DNA from: UBA7446 sp965656545
GTDB taxonomy: Bacteria > Bacteroidota > Bacteroidia > Flavobacteriales > Flavobacteriaceae
NCBI GenBank assembly: GCA_965656545.1
Contig: CBFHKZ010000004.1
Coordinates: forward strand, 1 to 64,000
Reading direction: 5' to 3'
DNA length: 64,000 bases
How positions within the stretch are numbered: the stretch's first letter is position 1; each line of letters begins with the position of its first letter. Position numbers and translations under genes: made by a program. The notes beneath the pieces were generated by a model that was given only the letters and a program-made list of their open reading frames with translations, made no database searches and was not told the DNA's origin. Positions 17,940 through 27,040 of this stretch are shown one piece after another.

Positions 17940-18825
17940 ACTTGTCAGGATAGGAACGCGTGGCAGTGCGCTTGCGCTCTGGCAAGCCCGACAAGTACAA
18001 AACATGCTCGGGATCGTTGGCCTTAAGAGCGAGCTAGTGCCCATTTCTTCTAGTGGCGACAAAGAGCTACAAAAGCCCCTTTATGAAATGGGGGTTCAAG
18101 GGATTTTTACCAAAGAATTAGATGTCGCTTTATTAGAAGGTCAAATTGATGTTGCTGTTCATAGCATGAAGGACGTACCAACACAACTTCCAAAAGGCAT
18201 TACGACTGCCTTTATCCCAAAACGTGGCCCTGTAGCTGATGTTTTTATTTCCAAAAACGATGCGTGGGAAGACAACAAAAGTGTGGTAGCAACCAGTAGC
18301 CTGCGACGGGCTGCACAATGGATGCATAAATATCCGCATCACAGCATCATTGACATAAGAGGGAATGTGCCCACACGACTTAAAAAATTAGAGACATTGG
18401 ACTGCCAAGGCACCATTATGGCCATCGCTGGTCTAAAACGTCTCGAAATACTTCCTAAGCAACATACTGTTTTAGACTGGATGGTTCCAGCACCTGCCCA
18501 AGGCGCCTTGTTGGTTACCGCATTGGAATCAAATAGAGACTTACTGTCCCAGTTGTCACCACTAAACGACGATGAAACAGCCCTTTGTGTAGCACAAGAA
18601 CGAATGTTCTTACGCGAACTAGAAGGCGGTTGTACAGCGCCCATTGGAGCATTGGCAAAAATAGAAGGAGACCAAATTCATTTCGTTGGAAATATCACTC
18701 AAAAAGGAGGAAAAGAACAACTGGTGTTTGACCAGTATATGCCTCTTGAAAACGCCCATGGTATTGGGGCCATCGCTGCTAAAAAGCTCTTATCCCAAGG
18801 CGCAAAAGCACTACTAAATGGATAA
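17932..18825 (+). CDS. hemC: Hydroxymethylbilane synthase (porphobilinogen deaminase)
   Basis: Joins four porphobilinogens into hydroxymethylbilane. It has 297 residues. The dipyrromethane cofactor is carried on Cys234 in LEGGCTAPIGA. The substrate-site text RIGTRGSALALWQA, HSMKDVP and TSSLRRAAQ is complete. It overlaps hemA and hemD by 8 nt each, which implies translational coupling. Confidence 0.97.
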   Translation: MNKLVRIGTRGSALALWQARQVQNMLGIVGLKSELVPISSSGDKELQKPLYEMGVQGIFTKELDVALLEGQIDVAVHSMKDVPTQLPKGITTAFIPKRGPVADVFISKNDAWEDNKSVVATSSLRRAAQWMHKYPHHSIIDIRGNVPTRLKKLETLDCQGTIMAIAGLKRLEILPKQHTVLDWMVPAPAQGALLVTALESNRDLLSQLSPLNDDETALCVAQERMFLRELEGGCTAPIGALAKIEGDQIHFVGNITQKGGKEQLVFDQYMPLENAHGIGAIAAKKLLSQGAKALLNG

Positions 18826-19489
18826 GCCCTTACTCTTATCGACCAAAAAATTGGACGTAGCGTCGCGTGAGCGTATCGTCCATAACGGTCTTGCCTATAT
18901 GGAATACGATGCCATTCATGTCAATCCCGTTTCTTTTGAACTGCCTGCACTTACAGACTACGTCATCTTCAGCAGTAAAAACGCTGTAAAGACCGTATTA
19001 AAAAGCGCATACGCATTGGCAAATACACAAGTGCTTTGTGTGGGAAAACAGTCCGAAAAGCTGCTTTTTAAAAAAGGCATAAAAACGATAAAAACAGCCA
19101 AAAACATGGCAGAATTGGTCATTTTTATAGAAAAAATAGCTAAAAATGCCTCTTTTTTACATTTTTGTGGAAATAGAAGATTGCCGCTTTTGGCAGAAAA
19201 AATGACGGCGTGGAAGGCCAATTTTAAAGAAATTGTAGTGTATAATACCACACCTAATGTCAAAAAAATTAATGCTGCGCCAGACGCCATTCTTTTTTAC
19301 AGCCCAAGTGGTGTAGAAAGTCACACAAACATGAATACAATTGGCAACAGCAGTTGTTTTTGTATTGGCGAAACCACTGCCAAAGCACTCCCCGAGCAAC
19401 CAAAAAAATTGGTTGTTTTGGAAAACCCCAGTATACAAACACTGGTGGCAAAGGCCATTCAACACCTTAAAAAACACCAACATGCTTAA
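18818..19489 (+). CDS. hemD: Uroporphyrinogen-III synthase
   Basis: A 223-residue protein of the poorly conserved HemD family, assigned from fold-type text (YVIFSSKNAVKTVL, then ILFYSPSGVESH and CFCIGETTAKAL) and from its place between hemC and hemE. It inverts ring D while cyclising hydroxymethylbilane. Its last 8 nt overlap the start of hemE (ATGCTTAA). Confidence 0.92.
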   Translation: MDKPLLLSTKKLDVASRERIVHNGLAYMEYDAIHVNPVSFELPALTDYVIFSSKNAVKTVLKSAYALANTQVLCVGKQSEKLLFKKGIKTIKTAKNMAELVIFIEKIAKNASFLHFCGNRRLPLLAEKMTAWKANFKEIVVYNTTPNVKKINAAPDAILFYSPSGVESHTNMNTIGNSSCFCIGETTAKALPEQPKKLVVLENPSIQTLVAKAIQHLKKHQHA

Positions 19490-20507
19490 GAACGATATTT
19501 TTTTAAGAGCACTAGAAGGCGAAGCACTAGACAGACCACCCGTTTGGATGATGCGACAAGCAGGGCGCTATCTGCCCGATTTTATGAAGCTAAAGGCCAA
19601 ATATGATTTTTTTACACGTTGCCAAACGCCAGAACTGGCAGCAGAAATTACCGTAATGCCCATTGATCAAGTTGGGACTGACGCAGCCATATTATTCTCC
19701 GATATATTGGTCATTCCACAAGCGATGGATATTGCTGTTGAAATGAAAGACGGAGTTGGACCTTGGCTGCCAAATCCAGTACGTACTGCAGAAGACCTAG
19801 CGAAAGTAGTCGTGCCTGATGTTGAAGACCGTTTGCACTACGTTATGGAAGCCATCAAGCAGACCAAAATATTATTGGACGACAGGGTTCCGCTGATTGG
19901 TTTTGCTGGTTCGCCATGGACCATTTTGTGTTATGCCGTTCAAGGGCAAGGGTCTAAAAACTTCGATCTGGCTAAAGGATTTTGCTTTTCACAACCCGCC
20001 TTGGCGCATGAGCTGCTTCAAAAAATTACCGATACTACCATTGCCTATCTAAAAGCAAAAGTGCGTGCAGGTGTAGATGCCGTGCAACTTTTTGATTCTT
20101 GGGGCGGCATGTTGGGTGAAGAAGATTATCAAACCTTTTCGTGGCAATACATGCAACAGATTATTGATGCACTTAAAGACGAAACCAAAGTAATCGCTTT
20201 TGCCAAAGGATGTTGGTATGCGCTTCCAATCATGGCGCGCTCTGGCGTACACGCACTTGGTGTGGATTGGACGTGTTCGGCGCGAAATGCCCGTTATTTG
20301 TCGGGAGGGCAAATCCCCTTACAAGGAAATTTTGATCCCTCTCGATTGTTGTCTCCCATACCAGAAATTGAAAGGCTTGCCCATAAAATGGTAAGCGAAT
20401 TTGGTACACAAAACTACATTGCCAACCTCGGTCACGGCATACTACCCAACGTTCCTGTTGACCACGCCAAGGCATTTGTAAACGCCATAAAATCCTACAA
20501 TTCCTAA
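19482..20507 (+). CDS. hemE: Uroporphyrinogen decarboxylase
   Basis: Removes four acetate carboxyls of uroporphyrinogen III to give coproporphyrinogen III. It has 341 residues starting MLKNDIFLRALEGE. The family signature PPVWMMRQAGRYLPDF and the later GFAGSPWTILCY are intact. A longer frame runs upstream, but it lies wholly inside hemD, and the ATG at 19482 gives the normal N-terminus. Confidence 0.96.
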   Translation: MLKNDIFLRALEGEALDRPPVWMMRQAGRYLPDFMKLKAKYDFFTRCQTPELAAEITVMPIDQVGTDAAILFSDILVIPQAMDIAVEMKDGVGPWLPNPVRTAEDLAKVVVPDVEDRLHYVMEAIKQTKILLDDRVPLIGFAGSPWTILCYAVQGQGSKNFDLAKGFCFSQPALAHELLQKITDTTIAYLKAKVRAGVDAVQLFDSWGGMLGEEDYQTFSWQYMQQIIDALKDETKVIAFAKGCWYALPIMARSGVHALGVDWTCSARNARYLSGGQIPLQGNFDPSRLLSPIPEIERLAHKMVSEFGTQNYIANLGHGILPNVPVDHAKAFVNAIKSYNS

Positions 20508-20518
20508 ATCTATATATC

Positions 20519-21421
20519 ATGAAATCCCAATTCACTACATACATAAAAACCCTACAAGACAACATAACCGCTGGTCTTGAACAAGAAGACGGCAAAGCTC
20601 ATTTTCAAGAAGACGCATGGCAACGCCCCGGGGGCGGAGGCGGAAGAACACGTGTCATTGAAAATGGTGCTGTTTTTGAAAAAGGAGGCGTAAATATTTC
20701 TGAGGTGTTTGGCAAACTGCCTGAGTCCATGCAAAAACAACTGGGTGTTACGCACAGCGATTTCTTTGCCTGTGGTATTAGTTTGGTCCTACATCCCAAA
20801 AACCCAATGGTACCAACGGTACACGCTAACTTCCGTTACTTTGAGCTATATGATAAAGACAATAAGGTTGTCGATCAATGGTTTGGTGGAGGCTTAGACC
20901 TCACGCCCTATTATCTTTTTGAAGAAGACGCGACCCACTTTCACCAAGTTTGTAAAACAGTTTGTGACAAACACGATGCACACTTTTACACCAACTACAA
21001 GCAAAAATGCGATGCCTATTTTTGGAATCATCACCGTGATGAAGCAAGGGGCATAGGCGGCTTGTTTTTTGACTATTGCCGTCCTGACGACACGCACAGC
21101 CTAGATAAGTGGTATGCTTTTGTAACAGACATGGGCAATGCTTTTTTGAACGCTTATTTGCCTATTGTCCAAAAACGCAAAGCACTCCCCTTTTCAAAAG
21201 CACAGCGTCAATGGCAAGAGTTAAGGCGTGGGCGGTATGTTGAATTTAATCTTGTGCACGACAAAGGCACCTTATTTGGGCTCAAAACCAAAGGCCGCAT
21301 AGAAAGCATTTTAATGAGTTTACCCCCAACGGTTCAATGGGCATATGACCACCAGCCAGAAAAAGATTCGGAAGAAGCAAAATTATTAACTGTTCTAAAA
21401 AAACCCACAGACTGGGTCTAA
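20519..21421 (+). CDS. hemF: Oxygen-dependent coproporphyrinogen-III oxidase
   Basis: A 300-residue aerobic enzyme converting coproporphyrinogen III to protoporphyrinogen IX. The signature text is present: RPGGGGGRTRVIENG, FGGGLDLTPYY and RGRYVEFNLVHDKGTLFGL. It uses O2 and needs no radical SAM chemistry. No hemN is seen here. It starts 11 nt after hemE and ends 3 nt before hemB. Confidence 0.96.
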   Translation: MKSQFTTYIKTLQDNITAGLEQEDGKAHFQEDAWQRPGGGGGRTRVIENGAVFEKGGVNISEVFGKLPESMQKQLGVTHSDFFACGISLVLHPKNPMVPTVHANFRYFELYDKDNKVVDQWFGGGLDLTPYYLFEEDATHFHQVCKTVCDKHDAHFYTNYKQKCDAYFWNHHRDEARGIGGLFFDYCRPDDTHSLDKWYAFVTDMGNAFLNAYLPIVQKRKALPFSKAQRQWQELRRGRYVEFNLVHDKGTLFGLKTKGRIESILMSLPPTVQWAYDHQPEKDSEEAKLLTVLKKPTDWV

Positions 21422-21424
21422 GCT

Positions 21425-22399
21425 ATGATGTATCCTCTTTATAGAAATCGACGCCTACGCGCTAGCGCTGCCATGCGTGACTTGGTGCGTGAAACTAGCC
21501 TTTCGGCAAATGATTTTATCGTTCCCTTATTCATCGTGGAAGGTTCAAAAACCAAAACAGCAATTCCATCCATGCCAGACTATTTTAGGTTTAGTCTTGA
21601 CCTTGCTACGGCAGAGGCAAAACGACTTTACGATTTGGGTGTAAAGGGAGTGCTTCTTTTTGTTAAAGTCGATGATGCCCAAAAAGACAATACGGGCGCA
21701 GCAGCTTTAAACCCTGACGGTTTGATGCAACGCAGCATTCGCGCGATTAAAAAAGCTGTTCCAGAATTGCTTGTTGCAACCGATGTTGCCCTCGATCCCT
21801 ATTCGAGCTTTGGACACGACGGAATTGTAAAAGAAGATAAAATTCTGAACGATGCGACAGTAGCAATCTTATCAAAAATGGCGCTTAGTCATGCCGAATG
21901 TGGTGCTGACATGCTTGCGCCCAGCGACATGATGGACGGACGCATTTTGAGCATACGCCAAGCGCTTGAAAAAGCGGGCTATGTAAACACAGCAATAATG
22001 AGCTACAGTGCCAAATACGCCTCCGCCTTCTATGGCCCTTTCCGAGATGCTTTGGATTCAGCACCGGGTTTTGGCGACAAAAAAACCTACCAAATGGATG
22101 TGGCAAATCGCAAAGAAGCCATCACTGAAACAATACGTGATATTGAAGAAGGCGCAGACATTGTAATGGTAAAACCCGGGATGGCCTACTTGGATATTGT
22201 CCGTGACTTGGCCAATGAAGTACAGGTTCCCATTGCGGTTTATCAAGTGAGTGGTGAATACGCCATGCTAAAGGCCGCAGCAGCGAAAGGCTTGCTTGAC
22301 CACGACAGTGTTATGATGGAGCAACTTATCGCCTTTAAGCGTGCAGGAGCTTCCATTATTGTTTCCTATCACGCAGAGCACGCCATTTCCTTGTTGTAA
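21425..22399 (+). CDS. hemB: Delta-aminolevulinic acid dehydratase (porphobilinogen synthase), zinc-independent type
   Basis: Condenses two 5-aminolevulinates to porphobilinogen. It has 324 residues. The two active-site lysines are Lys197 (SYSAKYAS) and Lys250 (MVKPGMAYLD). The usual Zn-binding cysteine triad is replaced: TDVALDPYSSFGHDG has Ala122, Asp124 and Asp132, the pattern of Mg/K-dependent enzymes. Two ATGs are in tandem (21425, 21428) and either may be used. It is the last gene of the heme run, out of pathway order. Confidence 0.96.
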   Translation: MMYPLYRNRRLRASAAMRDLVRETSLSANDFIVPLFIVEGSKTKTAIPSMPDYFRFSLDLATAEAKRLYDLGVKGVLLFVKVDDAQKDNTGAAALNPDGLMQRSIRAIKKAVPELLVATDVALDPYSSFGHDGIVKEDKILNDATVAILSKMALSHAECGADMLAPSDMMDGRILSIRQALEKAGYVNTAIMSYSAKYASAFYGPFRDALDSAPGFGDKKTYQMDVANRKEAITETIRDIEEGADIVMVKPGMAYLDIVRDLANEVQVPIAVYQVSGEYAMLKAAAAKGLLDHDSVMMEQLIAFKRAGASIIVSYHAEHAISLL

Positions 22400-22440
22400 A
22401 TGGGGCATTGCAAATTTTTGTACTTTGCTAAAAAATATAC

Positions 22441-23613
22441 ATGAAAAAACTCGCCTCATTTTTAAAAGGGATCCTTGTTATTTTGGTAATCCTCGTCGCA
22501 GGTCTCTATATTTCGGGCTATGGCTACTTGATTGAACTCGCAGCCAAAGTAGTTGAGCTTGGAAAAACTTCCGCTGGCTTGGAAGACTACATTTATTTCG
22601 ATTCTCGTGAGATTCCAAAAAGTGACAATCCGCAAGCATGGCCCTTGCACGCCGATTACAATTCAGTTCCTGCAACCACCAAACTTCAAAAACTCCACCA
22701 AGACCACAAAACAGTTGCGTTTCTCGTCATCAAAAATGACTCGATTTGGCACGAGCAGTATTTTGAAGGCTTTGGAAAAGACAGTAAAACCAACTCTTTT
22801 TCTATGGTTAAAACAATTGTCTCGGCCAGTCTGGCCAAGGCCATTGAAGAGGGTGATGTTAAAAGTTTTGACCAACCCGTAAAAGACTTTCTGCCTTGGT
22901 TGCAAGGAGAATATGCTGATGTTGTTACTGTGGGCAATTTAGCTACCATGTCGTCTGGTCTCAAGTGGAAAGAAGATTATGAAAATTTACTTACCATCAC
23001 GCCACGTACCTACATCACGCGAGACATTGTTGGGGTAATGAAAACGCTTCCTATTGAAGCCCCTCCAGGAGAACGTTATGTGTATCAAAGCGGAAGCACA
23101 CAGTTGTTGTCTTTGGTACTGACAGCAGCTACAGGCGAAACCATTTCGGATTTGGTGAGACGTTATTTTTGGAATCCCCTTGGGGCACATGCTGATGCCA
23201 ACTGGCGTCTGGACGCTGCCGAAAAAGGGATTGAAAAATCGTATTGCTGTTTTAATTCTAATGCACGTGACTTTGCGCGCTTTGCAGCACTGTTTAAAAA
23301 CGGCGGTGTTTGGAACGGCAAGCAATTGATAAGTGCTGAATATGTTCAGAAATCCACAGCCCCACAGTTTGAAAATGGCCAAGACTATGGCTATGGTTGG
23401 TGGTTGGGCGCACATATGGGAAAACGTTTTTACAGCATGCGTGGACATAATGGTCAGTATGCGATTGTATTCCCAGAGGATGATGTAATTGTGGTCCGTT
23501 TGGGTCGTGCGCAATTGCCCGACTTGCCGGGTGTCAGACACTCCGCCGATTATTTGGGCTATATGGAAGAAGCCTTTGCAATGTTAAACAATGAAACTAC
23601 CACAAGCCCTTGA
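22441..23613 (+). CDS. Serine hydrolase of the beta-lactamase class C family
   Basis: A 390-residue protein with an N-terminal membrane anchor (FLKGILVILVILVAGLYISGY). The catalytic motifs are Ser121-Met-Val-Lys124 (SxxK) and Tyr215-Gln-Ser (YxS), and RGHNGQY lies near the C-terminus. This is the pattern of penicillin-binding-protein-like esterases or amidases, such as the 6-aminohexanoate hydrolase group. A true beta-lactamase role is not implied. It overlaps the next gene by 23 nt. Confidence 0.85.
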   Translation: MKKLASFLKGILVILVILVAGLYISGYGYLIELAAKVVELGKTSAGLEDYIYFDSREIPKSDNPQAWPLHADYNSVPATTKLQKLHQDHKTVAFLVIKNDSIWHEQYFEGFGKDSKTNSFSMVKTIVSASLAKAIEEGDVKSFDQPVKDFLPWLQGEYADVVTVGNLATMSSGLKWKEDYENLLTITPRTYITRDIVGVMKTLPIEAPPGERYVYQSGSTQLLSLVLTAATGETISDLVRRYFWNPLGAHADANWRLDAAEKGIEKSYCCFNSNARDFARFAALFKNGGVWNGKQLISAEYVQKSTAPQFENGQDYGYGWWLGAHMGKRFYSMRGHNGQYAIVFPEDDVIVVRLGRAQLPDLPGVRHSADYLGYMEEAFAMLNNETTTSP

Positions 23614-24310
23614 GAACATACTGTTTCTAGATATAGAAACCGTCCCTGAAGCAACCGATTTTGGTCAGCTCAATAAGGAAGCGCAAGATTTATTTGCTGC
23701 CAAAACCGCCTATAAGCGAAAAGCAGACGGCTTAAGCGCTGAAGACTACTACGACCATGCGGGCATTTGGGCTGAGTTTGGAAAAATCGTTTGCATTTCG
23801 GTTGGCTATATGACCACCACAACTGACGGTCGTCAATTTAGAGTTCGTAGTTTTTCTGGGGATGAAAAAGAATTGCTTGTTACATTTAAAGAATTGCTTG
23901 ATAGCCATTTTTCAGCTGCCCAACATAAGCTTTGTGCCCACAATGGAAAAGAATTTGATTTTCCTTTTATGGCCAGGCGTATGCTAAAGCATCAATTGGA
24001 ATTACCTTACACATTACAGTTGATGGGCAAAAAACCCTGGGAAGTGCCCCATCTTGACACCCTAGAATTGTGGAAATTTGGCGACTTTAAGCATTATACC
24101 TCTTTAAAATTATTGGCGCACTTTTTTGGAATCCCTTCGCCAAAAGACGATATGGACGGCTCTGATGTGGCGCGTGTATATTATGAAGAAAAGGATTTGG
24201 CGCGTATTGTCCGCTATTGCGAAAAGGACGTAATTACGCTAACGCAGGTCTATCTTAAACTGACGCTACAACCGCCTTTAAGGGAAGATGAAATCGTTTC
24301 TGTTTCATAA
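23591..24310 (+). CDS. Predicted 3'-5' exonuclease, DnaQ/RNase H-like (DEDDy)
   Basis: A 239-residue nuclease related to the proofreading domain of family B DNA polymerases. ExoI is FLDIETVPE, ExoII is CAHNGKEFDFPFMAR, and ExoIII is YCEKDVITL with Tyr four residues before Asp, which places it in the DEDDy subgroup. No polymerase domain is attached. A role in DNA repair is likely but unproven. The start at 23591 overlaps the upstream hydrolase gene. Confidence 0.87.
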   Translation: MKLPQALENILFLDIETVPEATDFGQLNKEAQDLFAAKTAYKRKADGLSAEDYYDHAGIWAEFGKIVCISVGYMTTTTDGRQFRVRSFSGDEKELLVTFKELLDSHFSAAQHKLCAHNGKEFDFPFMARRMLKHQLELPYTLQLMGKKPWEVPHLDTLELWKFGDFKHYTSLKLLAHFFGIPSPKDDMDGSDVARVYYEEKDLARIVRYCEKDVITLTQVYLKLTLQPPLREDEIVSVS

Positions 24311-24334
24311 ATGTGTCAACCGCTTTGAATTCAG

Positions 24335-24342
24335 TATTTTTG
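24335..24342 (+). promoter_or_regulatory. -7 element TATTTTTG before the membrane protein at 24359
   Basis: A perfect TAnnTTTG, 16 nt before the ATG. Confidence 0.55.
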
Positions 24343-24358
24343 TGCCAACACTAACATT

Positions 24359-24790
24359 ATGGATATCATTATTTCGTTACACTCTAAGCTGGCCTATGTG
24401 GTCTTAATCTTCTTGGTCCTGGCTACTTTAAACGCTTTTTGGGGCTTGATTGGCAAACGCAGCTTTGGCAGCAAAGACTTGCGCCTTTCGCTTTTTGCGC
24501 TTATTTTTTCTCACATTCAACTGCTAATAGGCATTGCTACTTATTTTGTGTCGCCTTATTTTTCCGCTTGGGAAAATGGTATGGGGGCCGTGATGAAAGA
24601 CAGCACCTTACGCCTTTATTTGGTAGAACACCCCACCACAAACATCTTGGCCATTGTGCTTATAACCATGGGGTGGTCATTACACAAAAAGGCGGCTGGA
24701 GACAGAAAAAAATATTTTAGAATTGCCGTTTTCTACGGTATTGGATTGTTGCTGTTATTAAGTAGGATTCCTTGGCAAAACTGGCCATAA
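24359..24790 (+). CDS. Four-helix membrane protein, cytochrome b-like family
   Basis: A 143-residue inner-membrane protein with four hydrophobic helices and histidines near helix ends (LHSKLAYVV, FSHIQLLIG, VEHPTTN, SLHKKAAG). Flavobacterial relatives are often labelled cytochrome B on this basis; heme binding is not demonstrated. It has its own promoter element and is followed by a hairpin. Confidence 0.65.
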   Translation: MDIIISLHSKLAYVVLIFLVLATLNAFWGLIGKRSFGSKDLRLSLFALIFSHIQLLIGIATYFVSPYFSAWENGMGAVMKDSTLRLYLVEHPTTNILAIVLITMGWSLHKKAAGDRKKYFRIAVFYGIGLLLLLSRIPWQNWP

Positions 24791-24795
24791 AAGAA

Positions 24796-24820
24796 GAAAG
24801 CACCCTGGAGAGGTGCTTTC
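24796..24820 (+). terminator. Hairpin after the membrane protein gene
   Basis: GAAAGCACC pairs perfectly with GGTGCTTTC around a 7-nt loop, 6 nt after the stop codon. No clean T-run follows (TAATAACC), so it may be a weak terminator or an mRNA-stabilising hairpin. Confidence 0.55.
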
Positions 24821-24864
24821 TAATAACCAACCATATTAAACTATGAAAAACTAATTAAGCAATA

Positions 24865-24897
24865 TTATCTTGCTTTACGTTTACACCTGCAAGATAA
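24865..24897 (+). other. Inverted repeat upstream of gpsA
   Basis: TTATCTTGC and GCAAGATAA are perfect 9-nt arms separated by 15 nt, about 65 bp before the gpsA start. It could be a second terminator or a leader hairpin. Confidence 0.4.
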
Positions 24898-24963
24898 ATC
24901 AAGTTATTCCTCGTAGTTGTGAATTATTTGTTAAAGTATTTTAGGAACATAAACGCTTAATTA

Positions 24964-25959
24964 ATGCCAGATTTTTCAAAAGTTGCTGTAATCGGAGGGG
25001 GTAGTTGGGCAACTGCACTTGTTAAAATTCTCTGTGAAAACAACACAACCGTTGGTTGGTATGTCCGCAACGAAGTCATATACGATCACTTACTGCAAGA
25101 AGGGCACAACCCAAATTATTTGAGCAGCGTAGCGTTCGATATGTCACTATTGGATTTACATACCGACATAAATAAAATCACACAACAATACGATGTGTTG
25201 ATCATTGCAACACCTTCTTTTTATTTAGATAGTGTGTTGGCGCCTTTGACCGTCTCGCTTAAAAACAAAGTGATTTTTTCAGCAGTTAAAGGAATTGTCC
25301 CTGAGAAAAAAGTACTGGTTGGGGCGTATTTAGGGGAAAAATTTAATGTTGATGAAGCGCTTTTTGGGGTGATTGCTGGACCGTGTCATGCAGAGGAAGT
25401 AGCCTTGGAACGGCTATCTTATCTAACCGTAGCAAGCAGCAATATGGCTTTGGCCGAGCAAATGAAAGAAAAGCTGGCGTGCAACTATATTCAAGTTTCT
25501 TTATCTGACGATGTTATTGGGGCCGAATATGCCGCCACACTCAAAAACGTATATGCCATTGCCGTAGGCATAGCACACGGCCTTGGCTATGGCGATAACT
25601 TCATCAGTGTGTTAATCAGCAGCGCGATGCGCGAAATGAAGCGCTTTATAAAACAGGTAGATAAGAAAAAAAGAAACATCAACAATTCAGCTTACTTGGG
25701 CGATTTGCTCGTTACTGCCTATTCTGTTTTTAGTCGAAATCGCATGTTGGGAAACATGGTAGGTAAAGGCTATACCGTCAAGGCCGCACTTATGGAAATG
25801 ACCATGATTGCAGAAGGCTATTACGGCGCCAAAACAACCTATGAGCTGAGCACCTCTTTTAATGGAGAATACCCAATTCTACAATTTGTTTATCAAGTCC
25901 TTTATGAAAAAGGAAGTGCCAAGAAAAAAATGAAAGCATTGAGCAGGGTGCTTGACTAA
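24964..25959 (+). CDS. gpsA: NAD(P)-dependent glycerol-3-phosphate dehydrogenase
   Basis: Makes sn-glycerol 3-phosphate from dihydroxyacetone phosphate for phospholipids. It has 331 residues. The Rossmann loop is VIGGGSWATAL, the substrate region includes FSAVKGIVPE and AGPCHAEEVA, and the catalytic text is GAEYAATLKNVYAIAVGIAHG with the conserved lysine. Its stop overlaps the convergent pheS stop by 4 bp. Confidence 0.93.
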   Translation: MPDFSKVAVIGGGSWATALVKILCENNTTVGWYVRNEVIYDHLLQEGHNPNYLSSVAFDMSLLDLHTDINKITQQYDVLIIATPSFYLDSVLAPLTVSLKNKVIFSAVKGIVPEKKVLVGAYLGEKFNVDEALFGVIAGPCHAEEVALERLSYLTVASSNMALAEQMKEKLACNYIQVSLSDDVIGAEYAATLKNVYAIAVGIAHGLGYGDNFISVLISSAMREMKRFIKQVDKKKRNINNSAYLGDLLVTAYSVFSRNRMLGNMVGKGYTVKAALMEMTMIAEGYYGAKTTYELSTSFNGEYPILQFVYQVLYEKGSAKKKMKALSRVLD

Positions 25960-26972
25960 CTCAAAGGGGTGAATTGCTTTAGGAAGCGCACATCGTTGTC
26001 ATAGAACATTCTGATGTCTTCAATTTGATATAACAGCATCGCCATACGCTCCAATCCCATTCCAAAGGCAAAGCCAGAATATTCCTCCGCATCAATGCCG
26101 CAATTGGTCAAAACGTTAGGGTCTACCATTCCACATCCCATAATTTCAAGCCATCCAGTCCCTTTGGTAATGCGATAATCCGCTTCGGTTTCTAAACCCC
26201 AGTAAATATCGACTTCCGCACTGGGCTCTGTAAAGGGAAAATAGGAAGGTCTCAATCGTATTTCTGCTGTTCCAAAAATGGCTTTGGTGAAATACATCAA
26301 TGTTTGTTTAAGATCCGCAAAGGAAACATTTTTGTCAATATAAAGTCCTTCTATCTGGTGAAACACGCAGTGTGAGCGTGCAGAAATGGCTTCATTTCTA
26401 AACACCCGCCCTGGAGATAAAATTCGTATTGGCGGTTGGTTGGACTCCATATGTCGTACTTGCACAGAGGAAGTGTGTGTGCGCAACATAACATCGGGGT
26501 CTGTTTGCACAAAAAAGGTGTCTTGCATGTCGCGAGCAGGGTGATGCTCTGGCAAGTTTAAAGCAGTAAAATTGTGCCAGTCGTCTTCCACTTCTGGACC
26601 TGAAGAAAGACCGTAGCCAATACGACTAAAAACGTCAATTACACGTTCTCGTACAATGCTGATGGGATGACGTGCTCCAAGCGGAATCGGCTGACCCGGG
26701 CGGCTGATGTCGTCCATGGTGCTTTTCGATTGCGAACCGCTTAATTCGGTTTGCAAGGCCTTAACTTTAGCTAAGGCTTCAGTCTTAAGTTGGTTTAGCA
26801 ATTGCCCGTACTCCTTCTTTTCTTCATTTGGAACATTGCGGAAATCGGCAAATAGTTTGGTGATGTGTCCTTTCTTGCCCAAATAGCTAATGCGAAATTG
26901 TTCAACCTCATCTGCGGTAGTAGCAGCGAAAGCAGCAACGTCTTTTAAATGCGCCTTGATGTTATCTATCAT
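25956..26972 (-). CDS. pheS: Phenylalanyl-tRNA synthetase, alpha subunit
   Basis: Catalytic subunit of PheRS, 338 residues. The N-terminal coiled coil is followed by the class II core (HPISIVRERVIDVFSRIGY, PARDMQDTFFV, FRNEAISARSHCVFHQIEGL and GFAFGMGLERMAMLLYQI). I place the start at MIDNIKAHL (26972). A reading from 26990 adds six residues, but they overlap the promoter element TATTTTTG that ends 5 nt before this ATG. pheT is not adjacent. Confidence 0.95.
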   Translation of the reverse strand: MIDNIKAHLKDVAAFAATTADEVEQFRISYLGKKGHITKLFADFRNVPNEEKKEYGQLLNQLKTEALAKVKALQTELSGSQSKSTMDDISRPGQPIPLGARHPISIVRERVIDVFSRIGYGLSSGPEVEDDWHNFTALNLPEHHPARDMQDTFFVQTDPDVMLRTHTSSVQVRHMESNQPPIRILSPGRVFRNEAISARSHCVFHQIEGLYIDKNVSFADLKQTLMYFTKAIFGTAEIRLRPSYFPFTEPSAEVDIYWGLETEADYRITKGTGWLEIMGCGMVDPNVLTNCGIDAEEYSGFAFGMGLERMAMLLYQIEDIRMFYDNDVRFLKQFTPLS

Positions 26973-26977
26973 GTGCA

Positions 26978-26985
26978 CAAAAATA
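26978..26985 (-). promoter_or_regulatory. -7 element TATTTTTG, 5 nt before pheS
   Basis: A perfect TAnnTTTG on the minus strand with 5 nt to the pheS ATG. It supports the shorter start and a leaderless mRNA. Confidence 0.55.
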
Positions 26986-27028
26986 CACATTAAGCGCTTA
27001 GTACCGCAAAACCGAAGAAATCTATACG

Positions 27029-27036
27029 TACATTTG
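27029..27036 (+). promoter_or_regulatory. -7 element TACATTTG, 4 nt before cvpA
   Basis: A perfect TAnnTTTG with TGTT before the ATG at 27041. The divergent pheS gene has the same close arrangement. Confidence 0.55.
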
Positions 27037-27040
27037 TGTT

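Noticed and set aside
19341..19481. 47-residue N-terminal extension of HemE
   Set aside because: It lies wholly inside hemD in another frame, and uroporphyrinogen decarboxylases start at LKNDIFLRAL-like text.
22441..23613. Antibiotic-resistance beta-lactamase
   Set aside because: The protein is membrane-anchored, has the general SxxK/YxS hydrolase pattern and lacks context for resistance; a housekeeping esterase or amidase is more likely.
24796..24897. Riboswitch upstream of gpsA
   Set aside because: Two separate hairpins are present, but no conserved riboswitch core was recognised and the first one fits the end of the preceding gene.
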